64,000 nt of DNA from Ophiura sarsii (taxonomy: Eukaryota > Echinodermata > Ophiuroidea > Amphilepidida > Ophiuridae), in assembly GCA_035610835.1 (NCBI GenBank), contig CM069452.1, positions 67,304,919 to 67,368,918 on the forward strand, in the 5' to 3' direction. Made by a program: the position numbers and the translations under genes. Below the pieces are notes generated by a model. The model had not been told where the DNA came from and did not search any database. It saw only the letters and a program-made list of their open reading frames with translations. Positions 56,091 through 64,000 of this stretch are shown in pieces (position 1 is the stretch's first letter; each line of letters begins with the position of its first letter).

Positions 56091-56732
56091 GGGTGATAGC
56101 GTGAATAGGTTGACGGAAATTAGAAAGGGATATGTAATTGACGACGAGCGTTTTGTTTTCTGATATACGATGAGTTGTCCAGATGGCGTAGAGGATGATG
56201 TTTTGAAATTGTACGCCAAGTTTATTAAACATTGTGTAGGGTGATAGCGAAATTATGGATCGTATTAATAACCGTTATGAAACTTGCGAGGTCTGTTGTT
56301 TGAAACATGAGAATTGATGCGTTATTGGTGTAGCAATATTGGAAAGAGACAGGCATGGCTAATTTGTGTTTTGGTATGCAAAATAAGATTAATGACGGTC
56401 TCATCAGTATCCTTGGTCGTTGGGCCAAAAATAATTCAAATGAAGCAAATCTGTTCTTCTCCCCTTGAAAAATATATCGCCGTAAAAACACTGGGACATT
56501 TTGCGGGGAGGGAGGGGAAAAAAAGATTAGCACTAAGGCGACCGAAAAACACACCCTGATCTACATGCTCGACTGATCCATTTTAAAAAGAAATTTGGTG
56601 GAAAAAAAATCACTTGCAAATGAATACCAACCCCCAATTTTTTTATTTTTGCTTGTCAAAAATAACAATTTAATTACAGATTGTTGGGATTATTTATGGT
56701 CATTTTGAAGGGGGGGGGAATAGGGGGAAAAG
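56091..56732. other. Non-coding stretch with opposing orphan frames
   Basis: Minus frame 56225-56554 (109 codons) and plus frame 56314-56559 overlap antiparallel. Neither shows a domain, acceptor/donor pair or start context, so I assign no gene. Confidence 0.35.
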
Positions 56733-57440
56733 CTGGACTGACCGGCCCAACCTGAGGTCCGTTTGCCTGTAACAGGCAAGCGGATTTAAAATTTAAAATT
56801 CAATTTTTGATTTATGTATACTCATTGCACAATTACATACTAATCATGAATCACAACTCTTCAGTTGTTGACGCTGCATGGCAACGAATGGTATAAGTTG
56901 GATTTTACTAAATTGTATTGCACCAGAGCCTATCCTCTGTAATCTTGACAATATTAAAGGAGGTGTCCCGCAAGCATAAAAGTGTGCAATATATGTTAGA
57001 AATATAACTATTGAGCCCAACTTTTGTAATTATATAGAACAAAACACCACACTTATGACAAAAACAAATGAAAACCGCAATCTCTCAACATGCACTTTTT
57101 AAAATTCGCGACGATCGAAAGTCCCAGTGTCGATGATGTCATAGTTATACAATGCACATGCGCACATTTGAGCACCGATACCCATGACGTCATCGACACC
57201 GGGACTTTCGATCGCCGCAAATTTTAAAAAGTGCATGTTGAGTGATGGCAGTTTTTATTCATTTTTGTGACTAGTATGGTGTTTTGTTCTATATAATTAC
57301 GTAACTTCTGCTCGATAATTATTTTTCTAACAAATAATGCTCAATGTTGTGCTTGCGGGACCCTTCCTTTAAGGTAACACACAAAAACCCTGTTCTTAGG
57401 GCATATAAGGACCGCTCAGGTTGGGTCTGTTAGTCTGTCT
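56733..57440. mobile_element. Outer TIR element carrying a nested foldback
   Basis: GACTGACCGGCCCAACCTGA then GGTCCGTTTGCCTGTAACAG on the left. On the right, the inverse AACCCTGTTCTTAGGGCATA then TAAGGACCGCTCAGGTTGGG. The related end ACCCTGTTCTACAGGCAAAC occurs at about 17438, and ACCTGAGAGTGAGAGGTCCG with TTTGCC at about 51718, so this is a dispersed family. The 411-bp TTAA element at 56958 is inserted inside. Confidence 0.65.
56958..57368. mobile_element. TTAA foldback element with ~190-bp arms
   Basis: TTAA at 56954-56957 and 57369-57372. AGGAGGTGTCCCGCAAGCAT opens the left arm. The right arm closes with TGTGCTTGCGGGACCCTTCC T. Arms include GACGATCGAAAGTCCCAGTG and inverse CACCGGGACTTTCGATCGCC. 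They are separated by about 30 bp (around ATGCACATGCGCACATTTGA). Confidence 0.92.
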
Positions 57441-57889
57441 GATTTTTTTTCCTTTCAAAATGATACTAAAAATATTAAATATCTGTAAACATTTTGCAGT
57501 GTTTTGACAAGGCAATTTCTTTTTTTTAGTCTGTATTCATTTGCATAACAAACATTATTGCACCAATTAAAAAAAAATGGGTCAGGTCGGGGCTTTTTCC
57601 GTCTCATATAAGATTTCAATGATGAGCTCTTTTAGCTCATCAGGGATCACTGGAAACCCTAACCTTTTGATAATTGATTTCAACGGAGATCTGGTGTCCG
57701 CACTCAACCGTTGACGATTGACACCAGTTGTAAATTATGGGTATACGGAATCAAAAAGCTTGTTCCTGATTTTATCGCGAGAGCGGATCGGATATCATAA
57801 CGGCAGAAAGGGCCGGGTTAATTGTGATTGTGTGTCATCAGCAGTGTTTAGATACAGATTTTATCCTCCCTTTTTTGTGGCAATCTTCT
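57441..57889. other. Non-coding stretch
   Basis: GATGAGCTCTTTTAGCTCATC at 57620-57640 is a short perfect-armed hairpin. Otherwise nothing recognised. Confidence 0.4.
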
Positions 57890-57893
57890 TTAA

Positions 57894-58271
57894 AGGTATA
57901 TTATGTGATCTTTTCCAGGGAACGCCCTCAATCCTCGAGAAACAAAAATTGGAAGCAGATTTTCTTGCAGATTTACATTTCGGATCATAAATCGTACATT
58001 CATTTCAAGTTACAGGGCGATACGATTCTTAATTACTTCAAAATCATGGCTTTAGAGTAAAAATAAACTGTCAGGTTAACGGACAGTTTATTTTTTACTC
58101 TAAATTCACTCTAAAACCATGATTTTGAGGTAATTAGGAATCGTATCGCTCTGTCACTTAGAATATATTCATAATTTATGATCAGAAATGTAAATCTGCA
58201 AGAAAATCTGCTTCCAATTTTTTCTCTCGAGGATTGAGGGCATCCCCTGGAAAAGATCACATAATATACCT
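57894..58271. mobile_element. TTAA foldback element with ~185-bp arms
   Basis: TTAA at 57890-57893 and 58272-58275. AGGTATATTATGTGATCTTT opens it and the inverse closes it. The arms are about 90 percent similar and meet near AAACTGTCAGGTTAACGGAC (58066-58085). The two plus-strand frames (57718-58060) run across the left arm and are shadows. Confidence 0.92.
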
Positions 58272-58275
58272 TTAA

Positions 58276-59596
58276 ATGAAAACACAAACCCTATTTCCTA
58301 TCAACCAATGGTGCTATAAGACATTAAGAAGTTGATTTGCACTGTAAGTGGTTGATGGGTCGATTTAAAAAAAAATATTTAGGGAAACAAATTGATACTG
58401 TACTGTACACAAGAACCCAGATTTTAAAGAATGCTGAACATGCATCTTTTAATTTTTAACAAATAAGTGAGTGATTGATGATTTTATGCGTATGGCGCAG
58501 TTAAACACTGGCTGATATTACAAGAAAATGCAGAAATTTGGACAACAAAATAACCTGAATTCAGACTTAAATTTTAAACCCAAAAATGGTCATGCCTCGA
58601 TGACACCATGAACACAGTAACTTCATTTGATGTAAAATATTCGCCCATATTTTATCCAAATCATCTACGCCATTTTTCATTTTAATCGACATGACTTACA
58701 AGCATCTACCTTAACATAACATATGTTTCCTAAATCTTCGCAAAGAGTTTATTATAGCGTTGCATCTATGATTCATAATTTTCTATCAGGCAAAGGTTCA
58801 GTCCCCATAAGGTCCTATCTGCAAAGGTTGCCCCACAAGGTCCTATCTGCAAAGGTTGCCTGCCATTTGTTCATCATGTTTTATAGAGCGCACAAGCAAT
58901 TTATAACATTCGCAAGGCAGCTTTTTTATGAATGGGCCATGGCCTTTATGCATAACAACTATAGATGCAGGTACAAAACATCCTATCTGCGATAGCTGCC
59001 CTTCTTTACTTCCTGTTTAAAAAGATTCAAATGTAGATTACCGTGGAAGTATTTAAAGGCACATTTGGTCATTTAGCACATAAATATTAAAGGGTCTTTA
59101 TTGTTCCAAAAACCCTAGACTTTTGCGATTGGGCCAAATAATTTTTTTTTAAATGTTTCCTGTCCCGCCCGCTTCCTTTTTTGAGGCCGCATGGATTTAT
59201 TTATTTTTTATTCCAAAAAAAACAAAAAACAAAAAAAACCAATCAATCCTATACCAGCATCAATATCTACTGATCTGCATTGAATTTGATACACAGAAGT
59301 GTAAAACATGGTGCTAAAACTGCTTGACACTATTAAAACAATGTAAATATGTATTAATGGTATTCATTTCTTGTTTGTATAACAATTGTCTCTTTTATCA
59401 TTTAATAGGGAAAACACCATGAATAGCCAGAAATTGCAAATGGAGGCCATTTTGAAAAACCCGGACGTGTAACATGTTTTTTTGGCCGTATGTATACAAG
59501 GCTTTTCTCTGTAATAACTCATAATCAGAAGAGGAGTCAAATTTTGAGTCATTTTGAAAATAAATAGCAAACAAAAGAGTTTTAGTATTGCCCAAC
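58276..59596. other. Non-coding stretch
   Basis: A 33-bp tandem duplication AAGGTCCTATCTGCAAAGGT TGCC at 58807 and 58839. Poly-A/T runs at about 59135 and 59200-59240. No supported gene. Confidence 0.45.
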
Positions 59597-60603
59597 TACA
59601 GGGCATGTCAAAAAAAAGTGTCCAATGAGTTAGAAAATTTAAAAACCGTTGCTAAAAAGCCCTATAGTCTTCTATCAAATACACTTTATCCCATTGAATT
59701 TTACCACCTTAACTACCGAGATATGATCAATTCAGTAACAAGAGTGCGAATCCCACTTTGGCCACTTTTGAACAAGAGAATGTATTTCAACTAAAAAAAT
59801 TGCCCTTGCGATTCAAATGATGAATACAGGATATGTCTATATATGTATTGTTTAAAATACATCTAACATTGAAATATTCTGTGGTTTGTCATGGATAATA
59901 TGGATGAAAATATGTTTTTTGGCTCAAATTCAACTAAATGAAGATTTAGTAAACTTGTAGATTATTATTGATTTAAAGGTAGATGACCCGATCACATTCT
60001 GATTTTCAACTTGAAGTTTTCTATTCTACATGAAAGGTCATCCTTAAAAAAGTCGTGTTCCAAAGTTTGAGTTGCATAGCTCCAATGGTTCTTATTTTAG
60101 ACCCACAATATGCTGTGAACTGTACCCATTGAGTAGTACACAAACTATATCGGTGGTTACCACCATTCGCGGTAATTCGACGTTATTTCATCGATTTCTC
60201 CGTAATTATACCGATTTAGGCCGTCAAATTTCAGTATGATGATGAGAAAAATACGAGCTTTCATATGATATGAAAATCTCCGTATGTTTGAAATAATTCT
60301 GTGTTACGAAAATGTGATCGGGTCATCTACCTTTAATTGATTATGATCAATTACACACTGAATGGCGATTCTAATAAAAGAGTTCCTTGCACATGAAAAG
60401 TGGCCAAAGTGGAATTTGACATGCCTGAGTAGATTTGCCATAATTGGATACTGAAAGCTCCAAAATGGATAGAAAAAAATTCTTATGACACATGAAAGAT
60501 TGTTGAACATGATTATTAAATATTTCACGTCCAACTTTTGTATTTTCATGGCGGAAAATAAATCATGTTTCCCCATGGGATACCTTTTTTGACACACCCT
60601 ATA
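59597..60603. mobile_element. Mariner-like TIR element split by a nested MITE
   Basis: Left TACAGGGCATGTCAAAAAAA AGTGTCC. Right is the inverse, GGATACCTTTTTTGACACAC CCTATA. Deeper inverse blocks CCACTTTGGCCACTTTT (59752) and AAAAGTGGCCAAAGTGG (60397) show arms of about 190 bp. Without the nested 356-bp MITE the element is about 650 bp. No transposase. Confidence 0.8.
59977..60332. mobile_element. TTAA/AGGT MITE (356 bp), nested
   Basis: TTAA at 59973-59976 and 60333-60336. AGGTAGATGACCCGATCACA and its perfect inverse at the right. Nearly identical to 46038-46395, hence a recently active subfamily. Confidence 0.95.
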
Positions 60604-62800
60604 CATGTAATCTTCTAGACCATTTCAGACCATTTAAGTGAATCTAACTCACATTAACCCACATTATCAAATACACCTCATATATCTTGAAGAATTCTTT
60701 TGAATTTTTTCTGAATTGTTGACATTTCTGGAATCTATCTGAATGTTTTTAAAACGTCAACAATTTATGTGCAGTTTCACCTATTTGCGTAATCATACAT
60801 CGTATGCAATTTCTTACAATATTCGTTGGTTTTAAAGAAAATTTGAAAATAAATATCTTGTTTTAAAATCACTTAATTTATGTTAACCCCCCTGCCTGTC
60901 TATCTAACAGTGTTTCTGGTTGGATAATTACAAAATATACTCATTTGAATAGCCAATTAAAATACAGCTTCTATAATATTTCATTTCAATCTTTATCGGG
61001 GACACAATTATTCTAACAACGTTTCTAATTGGTGCAACAAATGATGTATCCATCTTTTTGACCAATCGGCTGGTAGTTCTTAGGGGGTAACCCCTGGCAG
61101 CTATTGTAGATAGGGCCTTTTGGCTCTAAATGCCTCACAGGATTGGCTCCTTAAGTGCGTTCCATCAGGCCGGTCCCTGCACCATTAATGCTCCCTACAC
61201 TTTTACACCAATTCCCTGGGTAAAACGCTAATTCAAGAGTTCCCTTTTTTATTTTACACAGCACTCACTATTCATACAAGAGATAGTTTGCACCATTAGT
61301 GGGCTCATAATGATGAAATAAGTGAGAATGAAAAAAGAAATCAGAGGGTATATTCAGGGACCAGAACTGTTCGTTAAGCTGCTTTTTAGAAACACTTTTC
61401 ATATGGGGGGGGGGGGGAGAGAGAGAGAAATAAAAATGAACCAAAATGATTATCTTTGGGCACATGTGCGTGTAGTGCACAGAAAATTGCTATCTTTGTA
61501 CTAATTTGACCCTCATAATTCCATGATTCCCCTTTTCAAATGTACTGACAACGACCATCAGAGATCCAAATGATTTGGAATGATAATTAAATAAAAAACA
61601 ATCCAGATTAGAAATCATTACGAAATACAATTCATTGGGTATATAACTGCTAACAAAGGTATGATGAATTTTGCATTAGGCCAAGAAAAAAAGATCTGTC
61701 TCACATACCCATGCGCATATTAAGGTACATGTATGTGGAGTCACTTTTGCCCCATAACTCTACGCGATGAGCCCAATTTTGGGCTCTTTCTTTTAGTTGT
61801 CCGAAAAGAAAGAACAAAATTGGCTCTAAAAGGGGTGGGGGGGGGGGATTGGGCCAAAAACATAATCTATGGTCAACTCGTCGGAACTACGCCCTCTACT
61901 ATGGTGTCATCTAGCAACAGGAAATCCCTAATTCCTGTTACCACTAGACATAGTTGCCAGTCTGACGAAGCTGCTAGCTTAGCAGTTTAACGTAACTAAA
62001 AACGTGAGTAATCTATTCATTATGTATTGGATTTATCCACAACGAAGTCAAATTACAGATGTTTTATAACAATCCAGATGAACTTATTAGAAGATTTGAG
62101 AGAGAATAACTACAGACATTCAGCAGTGAAAGATCTCCGTATACATCACTGAAATACGGTCTGACGTCACTGCACACTAGCTTGATCAACCCTAGTGTAG
62201 GCATCAATAGTAGCAATGGCTAATGTCCAGAGTAAGTCTGGTCACATGTACTAATAAAGACATTAACAGAGATTTCTTTGGATGAACTCATTCTATTTTA
62301 ACCTATCTGCAAGGAGCAATGGAGTATAAGGAGAGTTAGTCTATATTCAGAGCGTATCTGAATATTTTGGTCAGGCATCGTTAACCATAAGGTGGTCATT
62401 CACTTCACATTTAATGACCAACAGTGGGGTCATTATTTGGTAAAGAAAAATGAAAGATCACGATTACATTATGGGGATTATCATGCATGAAGCGAGCCGA
62501 TGGACGCAAATATTTGTTAAGGCTGAACCTAAATATCAGGATGTATAAACGTGCTGTCTGTCACGGTGTCACCCAATCCAGGCATAAATCTCAATATTTG
62601 AACAGACTTCATGAACAATGTCTTTAATTAAGAAGAAGAAATTTCTTTAACAATTTTTTTATTTAATATTTGACTTAGGCGCTATAATTTTGGAGTTATT
62701 ACCTGGTAAGTTACTGCAATAGAAAATTGACTAAGAAACATATTGTAAAACTGTTTGCTGTTTTGTTGTTCCAAAGCATTCCATGCACTTTATCAAACAC
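60604..62800. other. Non-coding stretch, nothing firmly recognised
   Basis: Contains a G11 run with GAGAGAGAGA (61406-61428), a G-rich run at about 61840, and TTAGGCCAAGAAAAAAAGAT with CTGTCTCA at 61677, which matches one end of the MITE at 17096 without a partner. Frames of 60-85 codons are unsupported. Confidence 0.4.
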
Positions 62801-62803
62801 ATA

Positions 62804-63062
62804 TATGTGACCCGTCACATCAAAATGGACATGTTGGAGGCCCAGGTCAAATCTGAGTTATTGGTATGACTTAAAAGAGCACATTTTAAGCTTTAAAATG
62901 ATACCATGTCAAAGGTAATCGGACTTTGTAATCACACAAGATATGATTTGAAGAAGCATGTATTTCTCTATGATTTTCGTTATATTTCACCAAATATATT
63001 GGCCTCTATCTCAAAACTGTACTTGCCAACAACATGTCCTTTTTGATGCGACTGGTCACATA
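62804..63062. mobile_element. MITE with TATGTGACC ends, TA duplication
   Basis: Left TATGTGACCCGTCACATCAA AATGGACATGTTG, right CAACATGTCCTTTTTGATGC GACTGGTCACATA. About 260 bp. A diverged copy lies at 52436. The interior has AGCTTTAAAATGATACCATG and no frame. Confidence 0.85.
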
Positions 63063-63064
63063 TA

Positions 63065-64000
63065 CAAGTCATATAGCCATGGTTCCACGACCTAATTAAA
63101 TTGACTTCAAAAAAAAATCCATTTCACAATCCTTAATTCTGGTAACTTCAATCCATAGCGCTCTATCACACCAGTCATTTACCAACCCTACGGGGGACAC
63201 AACCGCTTGCAATCCAATTAGCCTATCCAAAACATGGCACCCTATCTACGAAAGCATCCATCTTTTGCGGCTTGTAAAAGTCATAACTCTGCATTTGGCT
63301 TTTCCCCTACAGGAAATACTATTACGACGACGTCATTGAATAAATATCCTCGAGACTTTGTCTCTAGATGACAATCTCAATCCACCCACCTGACTGACAC
63401 CTTGCTATAAACCTTTCCTCATTTTCTCTATCTTCCTAAATACCATTTTATCCATTTTTCTAAAACATACCACTTCCGATTCCCCTTGATCAGATCCCTA
63501 ATCCTAGCCTCTAAACATGAATCCTTTCTCCCAAAAATAATCATGACTGGAGGAAAGTGGTTTTTAATCCGTTCCTCATGGAGCATATGGCAACTGTAGG
63601 GTGCACTACACTAAATGGGGTATCCCCTACCCTTAAGTCGGTGTTTAAAGCTAGAATCGGAAAGTGTGCATCACAAAATCCTCAATTTAAAAAGACTTGA
63701 CAGTAATGCAATTCCGTAAATGCCTATGATTTTTGATTAATTATGATAAATGGGACATCACCTACATGCACCCTGACTATAAACTGTGAATATCATCTAG
63801 ATAAATTTTGAGAGATCGTTCAAATTTGTGCTTTTTTACTGGAAACATTGCCGATTACGGCGATATTTTCAAGCCCGTCGAGAGGTAGTCAACTCCATGG
63901 GCGTATTTTGGGAAATCGACCAGGCTCACCTACCTATTTTCTTCACTTTTTGGTGAGAAAATGTGATCATCTTTAAGAAAAAATCACTCTACAAGGTCCA
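63065..64000. other. Non-coding stretch to window end
   Basis: No element ends or coding evidence that I can support. Confidence 0.4.

Overview
The window is eukaryotic, almost certainly animal, nuclear DNA and not bacterial or viral. It is AT-rich and nearly devoid of long open frames. Coding potential comes in short exon-like pieces with consensus splice sites, and the sequence is saturated with inverted-repeat DNA transposons, tandem satellites, tRNA-derived elements and one decayed C2H2 zinc-finger array. A marine invertebrate, perhaps a deuterostome such as an echinoderm, would fit this texture, but nothing here fixes the phylum.

Gene content is small. (1) At 24595-24886 (minus) lies the best gene evidence: a first coding exon with a mitochondrial presequence ending in an LADLGLG motif at a GT donor, as in the inner-membrane insertase OXA1L. 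Upstream of it, a 179-bp tandem repeat carries two extra splice-competent mini-exons, each with its own ATG. (2) At 6437-7977 (minus) is a two-exon candidate small gene with an RFX-type X-box about 375 bp upstream of its ATG. (3) At 22413-22542 (minus) is a possible signal-anchor exon. (4) At 5285-5700 is a dead C2H2 zinc-finger array.

Layout by region: 1-4.5 kb holds small inverted-repeat elements and a polypurine tract. 4.55-5.05 and 8.98-11.0 kb hold diverged copies of a repeat rich in TGACCCCTAGTGACC. 11.29-16.84 kb holds five nearly identical 1109/1110-bp tandem units of that family. 17.58-20.35, 39.36-43.56 and 49.38-51.69 kb are three copies, the middle one inverted, of one mobile element filled with a ~108-bp satellite. 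20.9-28.5 kb holds miniature inverted-repeat elements (MITEs) and the OXA1L-like exon. 31.4-32.5 and 44.6-46.9 kb are two inverted copies of an element family carrying palindromic ACCATGGT satellites. 34.7-36.2 kb is an extreme AT-rich AAGTTTT domain split by a transposon. 37.1-38.35 kb is a terminal-inverted-repeat element with an 80-bp perfect palindrome. 52-63 kb holds MITEs, foldback elements and an element containing a tRNA-like pol III promoter.

The genes do not form an operon or pathway. The main biology is repeat biology: non-autonomous elements with TTAA target duplications, others with TTA duplications, satellites carried inside mobile elements, and repeats densely populated by nuclear-receptor-type half-sites (TGACCT/AGGTCA) at regular DR1 and DR4 spacing. 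Coordinates were read by eye, and element edges without a named target duplication may be off by several bases.
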